Part shown: positions 47,760-58,746 of the stretch, one piece after another
Layout: each line of letters opens with the position of its first letter
How positions within the stretch are numbered: the first letter of the stretch is position 1
NCBI RefSeq assembly: GCF_030272615.1
Contig: NC_081409.1
Span: forward strand, 532,684,291 to 532,748,290
Length of the DNA: 64,000 nucleotides
DNA from: Cryptomeria japonica
Lineage: Eukaryota > Streptophyta > Pinopsida > Cupressales > Cupressaceae
Reading direction: 5' to 3'
The notes under the pieces: generated by a model
What the model was told of the DNA's origin: nothing
Seen by the model: only the letters and a program-made list of their open reading frames with translations
Databases searched by the model: none
Program-made: the position numbers and the translations under genes

Positions 47760-48728
47760 ATTTATTAATATATTTATTTATTTATAATGAAATATATGTT
47801 TTCTTTACTTTATTAATTTATAATTTTTTTTTCAATAAAAGTGGAAAACCACTAATTTTATTAACTATAATTTTTTACAAACCTAGTTCAAAGAGCACCG
47901 GTAGGAAAGAACCAGACAAATAAACCTCCGATCTTGCTCATAAAAAGACCACCATTGGGTGGATATAGCATATACAATTACATAAAAAAAGGATATTTCA
48001 AACCTCCAACCCATGCCCAACCCATCCCAAACAACTTATAAGCCAACTCTGAGTACAATATGAGAACCCAACCCATCCAAAACTTGGGAGCCAATTACAA
48101 AATTCACCAGCCAAAAAACTCAAAAGAAGGCGAAGCATGCAACCATCAAGAATGAAGAAACCAATTGCTTGGACCCATATCTGGAGGAGACGAAATCACC
48201 ACATACTGAGAATCAATCAAAACCTATTCATCTGGATCAATCACCTACAAAGTTTTCTTTCCTTTGAACTTAGGTTGGGTAGTTTCCTTCGAATCCTTAG
48301 ATGGCTCCAACATATCATTTTCCCTCCTATTATCCATCTCATTACCTTGAGTATTGTTAGGGTTGACATTTTAAATATTGCTTCTATTTTCAATACCATT
48401 TTATGTTTCTCTAAGGTCCTACAGTAATTGTTCCATCGAGTTGATCTTATCCATTTTCTCTATTAAGATGTTGATTATAGCTTTGATTCTTGTTGTTGAT
48501 TCACTCTTTGTTCTTGTTTATTTCCATAATTGCTATCTTCCCTTTGAATCCTTGTAGTGTTGGTATGCCTTCCTCTTCCACATTCCTTACCAAATAGGTC
48601 TCCTTGAAATTTGAATTTACTATTCAATTTATGATTTAAGATATAATTTTTTTCTCTCTACTACTCCCAACCACTTCCAAGATACTCTTCAAGATTGCAT
48701 AGTTGAAGTGAGATCAAGGCCTAGACTT

Positions 48729-48748
48729 GAACCTTCACTCTGATACCA
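48729..48748 (-). promoter_or_regulatory. Gypsy-A primer binding site
   Basis: Minus strand TGGTATCAGAGTGAAGG, two bases after the LTR end ...TATTACA; first eleven bases match initiator tRNA-Met. Confidence 0.8.
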
Positions 48749-49012
48749 CATGTAATAGCCCACTTATCATAATCCAAAAATCTCAACTGATTTTTTTTTT
48801 CTATTTTTTTAATATAAATATTGATTTCTTATTCTTACTTATTCTTAATTGTGTTTGATTCAATCACATAATCATGTACATCTATCCAAACAAGATAGGC
48901 ATCTAACCATACGGGTTAGGTATCTATCCATATGGGACTAGGCATATAACCATACAGATTAGGCATTTGACCATATGGGTTAGGCATCTATCCATATGGG
49001 ATAGTAGGTTTC

Positions 49013-50229
49013 TGTAAAGCGGAAAATCGCGATCGAACCCTAGTTGTTCTCCCCTCTTCCAACTCCGAGGAGAGAGAAGGGAGGTTCACTAGGATTTGAT
49101 GGTTTTCACTTAGGGGAGAGACTTTACATTCAAAAGAGGGGTTGAAATCCACTAGATCCAATCCCACGCAATGCAAGATTGGATGCTAAATGTGTTTCAA
49201 GGGTTAAGACAGCAAGGCTACCCTCTTTTGTAAAGAATGTTGATAGAAGAATTAAACTAAGCATGCATAGAAAGTGACAAAGATTTGCTTATAAACTGAG
49301 TTCGGATTATAGGATGAAGCTGCGGACCTGGAATTAGCAGTAAAATGTCGATACGGCGTTGTCTTGCAAATTTGAGCAAAAGTTGTCGGGACGATGGCAC
49401 CCGGCGCCACGGTCCTCCGAAAAATCCGCGAAACGAAGGGGGATCTATTCGTCTCTACACAAGGATTCCAGATCTTCAATTTCAGCCGCGTACCTGCAAC
49501 CTACACATAGAAAAGCGAAGACGATTGGAGGGTTAGGGATTAGGGGTTTGCCTTTAGGTCAAACCCCGGTTTTGGAATTAACCAAGAAATGAGCAAGAGC
49601 TGTAAATGTAAATGACTGTAAAACAAGTACTAATACCTTGTTCTAAGGATGTTTGTATCCTTATGTGCGAAGGTTTAGATGTTGTATGTTGTATGTAGCA
49701 TGTAGTATGTGATCTCCTCTTCAATGGTTGAATCCTTGACTTGAATGCAACACTTAGCCTTGAATGGAGACTTAGAAGGAATGCTTGAATGCTTGAATGC
49801 TTGAATGCCTCAATGTTTGAATCTTGCTTTCGCCTTTTTTCCATCTATCCAAATGAGAGGAAAATTTAGTTTATATACTTGTCATTTAGGGCTGATAGAC
49901 TGATTTTCCCGACCTTAGGCCGACCAGGAAAGTTAATTTCCAAATTGCAAACAAAAAGACCCGAGCCCCTTAGGAGACCGGGCCCAAAATAGGACCCAGG
50001 GACCAGGGCACTGGGCGCCCTGGTCCTGAGGGACCAGGGCGCTGGGCGCTCTGGTCCCACCTCCCGGGATAGCAGGGTGCAAGGAGGTTCAGGCCTGGGT
50101 GCTTGAAAAATGCAGTTTTCAGTGTCGTGAGCAAGTTTCGGGGTCTCCATTCAGGTTGTGTGTTGCGTCGCCATCGTGAAGACCGAAATGCAGTTGAAAT
50201 TGCAAGTGTCACAATTTTAGGACGCTACA
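49013..50229 (-). repeat. TR-GAG-new 3' LTR
   Basis: Minus strand TGTAGCGTCCTAAAATTGTG...CGCTTTACA, 1217 bases. It holds two GGACCAGGGCGC...GCGCCCTGGTCC hairpin units at 50000-50057 and one GGACCGTGGCGCC-type hairpin at 49389-49415. Confidence 0.92.
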
Positions 50230-50241
50230 TTTAGCCCCCAG
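50230..50241 (-). promoter_or_regulatory. TR-GAG-new polypurine tract
   Basis: Minus strand CTGGGGGCTAAA directly before the LTR start. The same tract (GTGGGGGCTAAA) precedes the old LTR at 34057. Confidence 0.8.
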
Positions 50242-50973
50242 TTTAGCGGGAGTATGTATGCTCATACTTCCGGTAAAGTACAAGGAAACAATATTAAAAG
50301 ACTTTCACCATGTCAAGGAGGCAAGATACACCAAGCCCCCAGTGGACTAAGGATCTTACGACTTTGATTGACAAAGTAAAAGGGAAGATCACGAGGGAGA
50401 ACCATGACTATCAGTAGTAAGGTTCCCTCACTATGAGTCATGCAAGAAAGATATCAAAAATTTTCAAGGCAAGGCTAAATTTGTCAAGAAATTTTCAAGT
50501 ATCTTGAAAAGATATGAACGGGATGTATGCCCCCCTACGTTAAAGCGATCACACACGCCTCACCGGGGGTGATTGTTTTAACGTAGTGATACACATAAGA
50601 AATGAGAAAGGAAAGGAGCACGTTATCGCAAGGATTTAGCCCCCAAGTGTGAGATAAACCCAAGGATAATAGACACAAAACACAAAGCACGAGGTGACTT
50701 TGCTTTCCTCGGGGTCAGTATGCTGTATGATAAGTCATGTATATATATCATATGTATGTATGCATAATTGTTCTTCATTCCCCAATCAAGGAAGGTCACC
50801 TAGAAGAAGGGAACACATGTGTCTTTTGAGTCAACATGAGAGAGACCGAGAGATCTCAATACTTTGCATCGTCCTCTAGTAGACAACACTAAGGACAACA
50901 AATAGAAGAATGAGAATAACATATAGAAGAAGTAACGAAAGAGAGGAGGAAAGAATCTGCTATGCTAATGTAA
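50242..50973 (-). other. TR-GAG-new 3' internal non-coding region
   Basis: No gene. Conserved in blocks with TR-GAG-old (4357-4927 plus 33857-34056). Contains a 17-base-stem inverted repeat at 50536-50585 (TACGTTAAAGCGATCAC against GTGATTGTTTTAACGTA). Confidence 0.75.
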
Positions 50974-53900
50974 CTAGTCTAGCACGTCATCTACCCCCCG
51001 ATCTTGCTGATCAATGTTTCGGGAAGGCAGGGAACACGCTAGAGGAGGAACATCCAACACAGCAGATGGAGCTATCACAAGATCCAAACAAGGGCTATGT
51101 TCATGTTCCGAGCCACATTGTTCTTGTCTAGGAGCTAGGATAAGTGCTTTAGAAAATTCATTAGATAAATGGTTATCAACATCAACAAGTTCATATTCAC
51201 TATCAGAAGCAAGAGGAGTAACATTTTCATCATGAATATCATTTTCATCTATATCATCATCAAGATTTATAAAAATAGGATTTTTAACTCGCACTGGATC
51301 AAGACCATCATGCATCTTATGTTTAGGAGATTTAGGCTCAATGTCCGGCTGAGGAGAAAATGGAATAATGCTTGTTGAAGGTGTTTTTGGAGATTGCAAA
51401 GTTTGAGCTCTAAGACGACGCTTTCGCCGGCGTTCACGTGTAGAACGATTTTGTCTAGTCTTAGTAGGAAGTGGAGAAGATTGAGGAGGAGGAATGTTCT
51501 CATCCTTAGCACTTGGGTGTTTAGGTTGTGGTCTCTTAGGCTGGACAATAGGAGAAGAAGAAGGTCTCTTCTCTCTATAAAAGGAAGGAGGAGGAACTGC
51601 TCCATATAAAGGAGGAATATTTGGTTTAGGGAGAAGACCAAGTCCATCATGACGAGGAGGTACAGGTCTACTCTTAGGAAGTTTATTAGGCATAGACATA
51701 GTCACATCCATAGGGATGGGTTGGGAATCTTCTTGAGGAAAGACATTAGTTTTATCTTTCAAAGGAAGAACTTCCTTCTCAAGAATGATAGGAATGTCAA
51801 GTTTAGGTGTTCTAGGTTCACTTAGAGATAGGATCATATCTATTTTCCACTTTTGATAAGATTTGAAAAGATGATCACTTCGCGGAGGAAGAGATTGGAA
51901 TTGTTTAGGCCAAAAGTAATCAATAGGAACACTAGAAGTTCTTTCAGCTAGTTTAAAGAGACTATGATTGACAGTAACAACTTCACCATTATGGGGAAAT
52001 TTCAAACACTTATGAATAGGAGAAACAATAGCTTTCATGGAAGATAGCCAAGGATAACCAAGCTTCACACGAAATTGTTCAGAAGATGGGACAATAGCAA
52101 AGTTCACATCAAGAGATTTGTTATGGACCTCAATAGGCAATGTAATAGAACCAATTGCAGGAGAAGAAAATGTATCAAATAATTTCACAATCACATCTGT
52201 TTTGTCATAGATCACTTGATTCAATTGCAAAGTAAAAAGAAATTCTTCAGTAATAACATTAATCATGCACGAAGGATCAATAAGCACTCCACGGCAAGGT
52301 GTGTTCTTGACTTTTGCAACTATGTATAAAGGACCATCAGGTGTCCTAATGGTTTCACTGGAATCAAATGTGATGGAAGGTTCTTTAGGGATTTCTTGCT
52401 GCTCGACAAAGTTAATCACATTCGGAGTCATAGACACAAGACCATCAGATGAGAGAGAGGAATCATTAGCCTCAATTGCATTAGAGGTATGAGAAGGTAA
52501 TGGATCAGTGAAAATCTGAAGATTTTGATTAGGAGGAGCTACAGATGTATTGCCTTTATCATTCACTCCAGAAACAGAAATAGTATTATTATCAATCAAA
52601 TCTTGAATTTTAACCTTTAAAGAAAAACATTTTTCAGTATCATGCCCAGGCTGACGATGAAATTGACAAAAAGCTTTGTTATCAAAATAAGGTGAAGTAA
52701 TCTTTGCAAGATCAATTTGTCTTATAGGAGGAAGAGTAAGCACATTTTGTTCCAATAACTTATTCATAATACTATGCAATGATTCATTCAAAGGAGTATA
52801 CTTTCTTTCTTTCTTGAAAAATTTAGAAATAGGAGGCACACCCGATGCTGCATTCACATTGTTGTTGATGATGTTTTCATTGAATTTGATGGAATCTCTG
52901 TTCGGTTTAAACTTCCCAAATGGTTGTTGACTGCTATCACCCTTATCACTCGGAGCCATAGGATGTGATTGTTCCATTTGACTCACAGTCAGTTGATAAT
53001 TGTGAAGAGTGGCACACAACTGTTGGAAAGAAGTAAACTCAGAAAATAGAAGTTTGTCTCGAATATCTTTTTGTAAATTAGAAATAAAGATTCTTTGAAT
53101 ATCATTATCAGGCACTGGAAAAGAGATTTGAGCATACAAATGCTTATATCTACCAATGAAATCAGTCACTTTTTCTTTAACACCTTGTTTACAATGCATT
53201 AAATCAATCAAAGTAACTTTAGGACTTATATTGTTTTGAAATTGTTGAATGAAAGCATTTGCAAGTTGTTCGAAAGAAGTAATAGAATAAGAAGGCAACG
53301 AGAAATACCATTGTAGGGCTTTGTCTCTTAATGTTCTAGTGAACAATTTTGCAAGCAACCTTTGGTCATAAGCAAAATCAGTACAAATTGTTTGAAAAGT
53401 CTTAACATGTGTTAGAGGATCTCCTTTACCATTATAAAGTTCCAAATGCGGGATTTCAACATGTTTAGGAGGGATAGCTCGAACAATGTCAAGAGAAAGT
53501 GGGCTCGCAACGTCAAATGTGGGCACACTAAACTTAGATTGATTCATAGAGGCAATTTGTTGCTGTAAAGAAGAGACAGTTTGTGCTAGATTGTTAATGG
53601 TCGCTTCAGTCGAAGAATTCATATTGGATGTGTTATATTGAGATGGAGGTGTTATGTTATTGAAAGAGGGTAAAGAGTAAGGTGGTGGGACTCTATGATA
53701 ATTAGTCATAGGAGATGATTGGGCAGGAGGAACACTACAAGGAGGAATGGATTGGTTAAACGAATTGCCCCCTTGCATCATGTTCATTTGTGGTGATATA
53801 ATAGGCACACTCATTGAAGGAATGAATGAAGAAGTCGGATTGAATGAAGGAAGAGGGTTAATTGAAGAAGAAGGGTTGCCCCCATGACTGGTGATCATAG

Positions 53901-54276
53901 GAGGAATGTCTTGTGTAGAAGTAGCCATTATGTTTGATGTAAAGGTAGGTATGCTAGCAATAGGAGTCATCAAAGGGATAGAATGATTGACTTGAGTAGG
54001 AGGTTGTGTATAACCCAAATTTTCAGCACAACTCTTCATAGGCATCACATTCGAATCCACGATGTGTGCAATACCATGCAAAATATCAATTCCATTCTTA
54101 TCACTTTGAAGCATATGTTTTAGACCCTCAATTAAAGGAAGAGCTTGACTATCAGGGTATTCTTGAGACATCCATTGTCGAAAATCGTCAAATTGGTTAT
54201 CCAATTTCGAAAGTTGTTCTACAGAAACCTCATGGAGAGCTTCTTCATCATTAGGAGGATTAGAGGAATTACCCAT
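50974..54276 (-). CDS. TR-GAG polyprotein: Gag plus degenerate retropepsin, 1100 residues, intact
   Basis: Single uninterrupted ORF, start MGNSSNPPNDEEALHEVS. Order: acidic N-terminus; Pro/Ser/Asn-rich linker (about 90-220); a short coiled coil with LQQQIASMN (about 235); retrotransposon Gag/capsid domain (about 280-430, with ALQWYFSLP and FEQLANAFIQQF); a finger CQFHRQPGHDTEKC (about 537) of the kind found in Tat/Athila-like Gag; a retropepsin-like fold (about 650-770) whose catalytic motif reads IDPS rather than D(S/T)G; a Pro-rich region; a basic patch RERRRKRR (about 950) and an acidic segment. Gag would package the RNA; the protease is probably inactive. No RT or integrase follows. An upstream frame (54401-54219, minus) overlaps the start. 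Confidence 0.9.
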   Translation of the reverse strand: MGNSSNPPNDEEALHEVSVEQLSKLDNQFDDFRQWMSQEYPDSQALPLIEGLKHMLQSDKNGIDILHGIAHIVDSNVMPMKSCAENLGYTQPPTQVNHSIPLMTPIASIPTFTSNIMATSTQDIPPMITSHGGNPSSSINPLPSFNPTSSFIPSMSVPIISPQMNMMQGGNSFNQSIPPCSVPPAQSSPMTNYHRVPPPYSLPSFNNITPPSQYNTSNMNSSTEATINNLAQTVSSLQQQIASMNQSKFSVPTFDVASPLSLDIVRAIPPKHVEIPHLELYNGKGDPLTHVKTFQTICTDFAYDQRLLAKLFTRTLRDKALQWYFSLPSYSITSFEQLANAFIQQFQNNISPKVTLIDLMHCKQGVKEKVTDFIGRYKHLYAQISFPVPDNDIQRIFISNLQKDIRDKLLFSEFTSFQQLCATLHNYQLTVSQMEQSHPMAPSDKGDSSQQPFGKFKPNRDSIKFNENIINNNVNAASGVPPISKFFKKERKYTPLNESLHSIMNKLLEQNVLTLPPIRQIDLAKITSPYFDNKAFCQFHRQPGHDTEKCFSLKVKIQDLIDNNTISVSGVNDKGNTSVAPPNQNLQIFTDPLPSHTSNAIEANDSSLSSDGLVSMTPNVINFVEQQEIPKEPSITFDSSETIRTPDGPLYIVAKVKNTPCRGVLIDPSCMINVITEEFLFTLQLNQVIYDKTDVIVKLFDTFSSPAIGSITLPIEVHNKSLDVNFAIVPSSEQFRVKLGYPWLSSMKAIVSPIHKCLKFPHNGEVVTVNHSLFKLAERTSSVPIDYFWPKQFQSLPPRSDHLFKSYQKWKIDMILSLSEPRTPKLDIPIILEKEVLPLKDKTNVFPQEDSQPIPMDVTMSMPNKLPKSRPVPPRHDGLGLLPKPNIPPLYGAVPPPSFYREKRPSSSPIVQPKRPQPKHPSAKDENIPPPQSSPLPTKTRQNRSTRERRRKRRLRAQTLQSPKTPSTSIIPFSPQPDIEPKSPKHKMHDGLDPVRVKNPIFINLDDDIDENDIHDENVTPLASDSEYELVDVDNHLSNEFSKALILAPRQEQCGSEHEHSPCLDLVIAPSAVLDVPPLACSLPSRNIDQQDRGVDDVLD

Positions 54277-55550
54277 GTCCTCGTTAAAAGTCTATTCAAA
54301 TTAGGTTCCATCTCCTCAGTAGTTAAACCTCGGAAAGACTTAATTCTACAGCTTCGTCTAACGGGAATAGTGTAAGTAGGGCTTATTGTTGTAAAACTCA
54401 TGCACTAGAAAGAGAGAGAAGATTTTGAATTTAGAGGTAGCAATTTTCAGTAAAGTCAGCCAATCTTCTGGATTTAAGCTGTTAAATGCAATCCCGACAG
54501 TCTCCCGAAATTTTGGAAAAAATGTCCGGGACCGTGGCGCCCGGAGTGCAACACGGTCCTTGCAACTTTTTTCGAAATTTGCAGGGATGAAAGGTATGAT
54601 GATTTTAGAGCTAATCTGAAAAAATTGAGTGATTTTACGATCTGTAGATAGGCCAAATTAAAGTTGCAATCTCGAAATTGAACCCTACCAAGATTGTCAG
54701 AAAATGCAAAATTTGAATTTTGAAAAAGAGAGGGAAACTGAAATTTTGAATTTTATGATTTTTAGAGGGAATGTCAAGAGCAATGCAAATTTTGAAATTT
54801 GAAAATTGACTCAATTTCACGCAAAATTCAATTTTGAAAGCGGAAATCAAAGTTGTTGTAATTAAGCACTTGATTTCAAAAGTCACAAATTGCAAGAATT
54901 TGAATAAAGCACTGAAATTTTTAATGAATGATAACACACTTTTCAGATTTAGGACAGTAAGAACACAATTTTGATACAAAATTTCAATTTCAATGATTTT
55001 TAAATGTTTAGAAGCCTTAATCCAAGCAATCACAAGACCAACTTTGACTGTAATTTTGAAGGTGTTAAAATTGATAAAATCAGCCAAAATTCTGAATTTT
55101 AGCAGAAAAACACAGTAAGATCTCGCTCCCAAAATTTCGGAAAAAATGTCGGGGACGATGGCGCTCGGCGCCACGGTCCTCGCAACTTTTTTCCAAATTT
55201 TCAGGGATGAAAGATGTTGTGATTTTATTGCGGAATCCAAAGTTACAGCTGATTTGGAGATGTTTTGATCAGTGAAATTGTCGGACAAAGGTTGAATCAA
55301 GAGGGTTTAAAAAATTAGGGTTTTGACACTTAACCACTTAATTTTCAGAATTAAAGCACAAATATGAATTGCAAATTTGTAATAGAAGGGTAGATCTGAA
55401 ACAAGCATTAACATTTAGACATTTCACAAGTTCAATTACTAAAATGAAAATTTAGGGTTTAAATGCAATCACCTCTAAAATTTTGCAAAAGATCAAACAT
55501 GGAAATGTAATCAATTTTTTCAGATCTAAGCATGAAAAATCAGAAAGGAT
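54277..55550 (-). other. TR-GAG-new leader with repeated hairpins
   Basis: About 1.3 kb between primer site and ORF, AT-rich and without a gene. Two copies of a 100-base block (about 54500-54605 and 55128-55230), each with a GC-rich hairpin (54529-54559, 55153-55179) inside an outer A/T stem (GGAAAAAA against TTTTTTCC in the second). Confidence 0.75.
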
Positions 55551-55569
55551 GTTCACGTCGGGTTCACCA
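55551..55569 (-). promoter_or_regulatory. TR-GAG-new primer binding site, tRNA not assigned
   Basis: Minus strand TGGTGAACCCGACGTGAAC, three bases after the LTR. It starts TGG as expected for a CCA-ended tRNA, but it is not the initiator Met primer used by the other elements here. I could not assign the tRNA. Confidence 0.65.
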
Positions 55570-55572
55570 AAA

Positions 55573-56835
55573 TGTAAAGCGGAAAATCGCGATCGAACCC
55601 TAGTTGTTCTCCCCTCTTCCAACTCTGAGGAGAGAGAATGGAGGTTCGCTAGGATTCGATGGTTTTCACTTAGGGGAAAGACTTTACATTCAAAAGAGGG
55701 GTTGAAATCCACTAGATCCAATCCCACGCAATGCAAGATTGGATGCTAAATGTGTTTCAAGGGTTAAGACAGCAAGGCTACCCTCTTTTGTAAAGAATGT
55801 TGATAGAAGAATTAAACTAAGCATGCATAGAAAGTGACAAAGATTTGCTTATAAACTAAGTTCGGATTATAGGATGAAGCTGCGGACCTGGAATTAGCAG
55901 TAAAATGTCGATACGGCGCTGTCCTGCAAATTTGAGCAAAAGTTGTCAGGACGATGGCGCCCAGCGCCACGGTCCTCCGAAAAATCCGTGAAACGAAGGG
56001 GGATCTGTTCGTCTCTACACAAGGATTCCAGATCTTCAATTTCAGCCGCGTACCTGCAACCTACACACAGAAAAGCGAAGACGATTGGGGGGTTAGGGAT
56101 TAGGGGTTTGCCTTTAGGTCAAACCCCGGTTTTGGAATTAACCAAGAAATGAGCAAGAGCTGTAAATGTAAATGACTGTAAAACAAGTACTAATACCTTG
56201 TTCTAAGGATGTTTGTATCCTTATCTGCAAAGTTTTAGATGTTGTATGTTGTATGTTGTATGTTGTATGTAGCATGTAGTATGTGATCTCCTCTTCAATG
56301 GTTGAATCCTTGACTTGAATGCAACACTTAGCCTTGAATGGAGACTTAGAAGGAATGCTTGAATGCTTGAATGCTTGAATGCCTCAATGTTTGAATCTTG
56401 CTTTCGCCTTTTTTCCATCTATCCAAATGAGAGAGGAAAATGTAGTTTATATACTTGTCATTTAGGGCTGATAGACTGATTTTCCCGACCTTAGGCCGAC
56501 CAGGAAAGTTAATTTCCAAATTGCAAACAAAAAGACCCGAGCCCCTTAGGAGACCGGGCCCAAAATAGGACCCAGGGACCAGGGCGCTGGGCGCCATGGT
56601 CCTGGGGACTAGGGCATTGGGCGCCCTGGTCCTGAGGGACCAGGGCGCTGGGCGCTCTGGTCCCACCTCCCGGGACAACAGGGTGCAAGGAGGTTCAGGC
56701 CAGGGTGCTTGAAAAATGCAGTTTTCAGTGTCGTGAGCAAGTTTCGGGGTCTCCATTCAGGTTGCGTGTTGCGTCGCCATCGTGAAGACTGAAATGCAGT
56801 CAAAATTGCAAGTGTCACAATTTTAGGACGCTACA
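55573..56835 (-). repeat. TR-GAG-new 5' LTR
   Basis: 1263 bases. Differs from the 3' LTR mainly by an extra GGACCAGGGCGC-type unit (three units at 56577-56663 against two) and a few substitutions. Hairpin at 55949-55975. Confidence 0.92.
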
Positions 56836-57830
56836 GTTTCATCTATCCAAACCCGGATAGGCATATACCCAAATGGGGTAGGCATCTATTCATAAGAATA
56901 GGATATTCTCTAGCCAGAGACTTTAAACTCACCAGGACCATCCGGGTCCTAAGTCACTCTCTAAAGACTACACTCCCTTACTAGGAATGAATTGAAGTCG
57001 CTTCCTTTAGGAGTAGATAAAATAATTATATAAACAAGCTTGTGTTCCGCCTTGGAATTCAGCCTAAAGCCTCAGGACGTCAAGTGAATCCATACGGGAT
57101 TCCTTTTGAGTATGCATTGAATTAATTTCAACCTTCCAATTAGCATCATTTGTACCTTTTGATTAAAAGACCAAGAAGCTTTGAGAACCAAATATTCACC
57201 CATAACCAAAACCTAATCCCCATCCCTAAACCCCTAAGTACAAGGGACAACTTTGTTCCTAGACTGCCTACATACCCATTCTGGTACGAGATCAAGGCAT
57301 AAAGTATTTAGTTTTGGTTTCTAACTATGGTTTAATGTAAATTGTTTGGTGGGTATGCAACCCTTTCTAGGGTCATTGTCCTAGATAGTTTCTCTGCGGT
57401 TGCTACCCATGATGGTAGATTTATAGAAAAAAGGCTCAAGGTGGCCTTCTACTTGTTGCCTAAAACAACCAAGACCTATTTCCTATTATATAGGCTACCC
57501 TTAATCCATTATCATCTACTAAAAATGTCAAGATAAAATAAATTCCAAGATCATAACACACAACCAAACCCTAATGGGATTTTCTAAGGTTTAACTAAGC
57601 GAATGTAAATTCATTTTAAAATTAATCTTATTAGTTTATCGATCCATGGGGGATTACCCACCCTTTGGATTTTAACTTCCAAATGACCCTTATTTCTCCT
57701 GGACTCTTTATAGGGATGATGCTATAGACACCGTTGTTGCATCTTTATTAGGCATTAAATACAGTAGTTCAACATGATGACATTACCATTAAGCATGACT
57801 GAGAGGCACCATAGATACCAAACATGGATA

Positions 57831-58738
57831 GTTTTGTTGGATGATGCAATCAAGGTAGGGAGATCCAATGAAGGACAACCCAACCTTGCAGCCTAACACA
57901 TAAATCATGCAAGTTATACTGGTAACCAGTAATAAGATGCCAAAAATAGCAGAAAGAACAACCAATAGCATAACAGAACACATAACCGGTAAATAGTTTG
58001 AATAAATCTTATTACAATCTAAAGAATTACACATGCCACATGCTGGATCGCAGTCCAAGATACAAATAATGCTTACAATATAACTACAGGATCCGCAAAT
58101 AATCCACATATCATATCAGCTTCCAGAAATAGTCTGCCAGTTCTACCCTAATCTGGACCTTAGCCTTCCGGCCTCAGTCCTACCAGATCAGATCTTGCCA
58201 GATCTACATATTTGCTCAATCTCTAAAATCTTTCTTCTATCCTCCAACTTATGTCTTCTCAATGATTCACAAACCACCCTTTATACCATCCATAAATAAT
58301 TACAACTTAATCAAGTTGGCCCAAAGACTAACCGGTTCATGAAATGTACAACGGTAACATGTCAACTCAAATAACTAAGAACAACTCCAAAATGCATAGA
58401 ATAATGCACGGTCCTCTAGGAACATTGGACGTGGGATAAGAAAAAAATCCACAATCCACAAGTCACGAGAATCAACTGTAGCACGATCCATCTTCTCTCA
58501 ACATACTACCAGGCTAACCAGTAAGAACATATCAACCAGGCCAATACTGGAATCAATATCTCACTGGAAAAAAAAGCCAAATGCTATGAAACTCAAGCAC
58601 AATAAAGATCACAAACACAACAGAATAAATTCAAAACCACAATGCTAAACACTCAAACAAGAAGAAATGCCACAACCTCAAGCAATTCTTCTAATAACTA
58701 CCTCAACTGGGAAGAACTAGACCAGTGCTCCTACATCA
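57831..58738 (-). repeat. Chromovirus-like LTR, probably solo
   Basis: Minus strand starts TGATGTAGGAGCACTGG like the chromovirus LTR (TGATGTAGGAGCAACCCC) and is of similar size, with ...GCATCATCCAACAAAAC near the end. TGGATA occurs just outside both ends (57825-57830, 58740-58745), a likely target duplication. Exact end uncertain by a few bases. Confidence 0.5.
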
Positions 58739-58746
58739 TTGGATAT

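Larger units (their letters stand above)
49013..56835 (-). mobile_element. TR-GAG-new: complete gag-only LTR retrotransposon
   Basis: 7823 bases, TSD GTTTC on both sides (49008-49012, 56836-56840), two closely similar LTRs (49013-50229, 55573-56835), primer site, a 1.3 kb leader, one intact 1100-codon ORF, 0.7 kb of 3' internal sequence and a PPT. No reverse transcriptase, RNase H or integrase is encoded. Known plant parallels are TR-GAG or LARD-type non-autonomous elements, which use enzymes in trans. The intact ORF and near-identical LTRs suggest recent movement. Confidence 0.92.
48751..57824 (-). repeat. Gypsy-A LTR, copy 3 (5' LTR), split by an insertion
   Basis: Two pieces, 48751-49012 and 56836-57824, join at the duplicated GTTTC. 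Joined length is about 1.25 kb. On the minus strand it starts TGTTTGGTATCTATGG and ends GGGCTATTACA, next to the primer site. Confidence 0.8.

Noticed and set aside
49345-49592. Plus-strand frames in the TR-GAG LTR
   Set aside because: The same frames recur in the other LTR copy; they lie in the repeat and show no protein feature.
54219-54401. Upstream 60-codon frame overlapping the TR-GAG start as a separate gene
   Set aside because: Short, no domain, and not supported elsewhere; kept only as a possible upstream ORF.
57806-57824. TTTGGTATCTATGG on the minus strand as a primer site for the LTR at 57831-58738
   Set aside because: The same text occurs in the other gypsy-A LTR copies, so it is LTR sequence, not a primer site.
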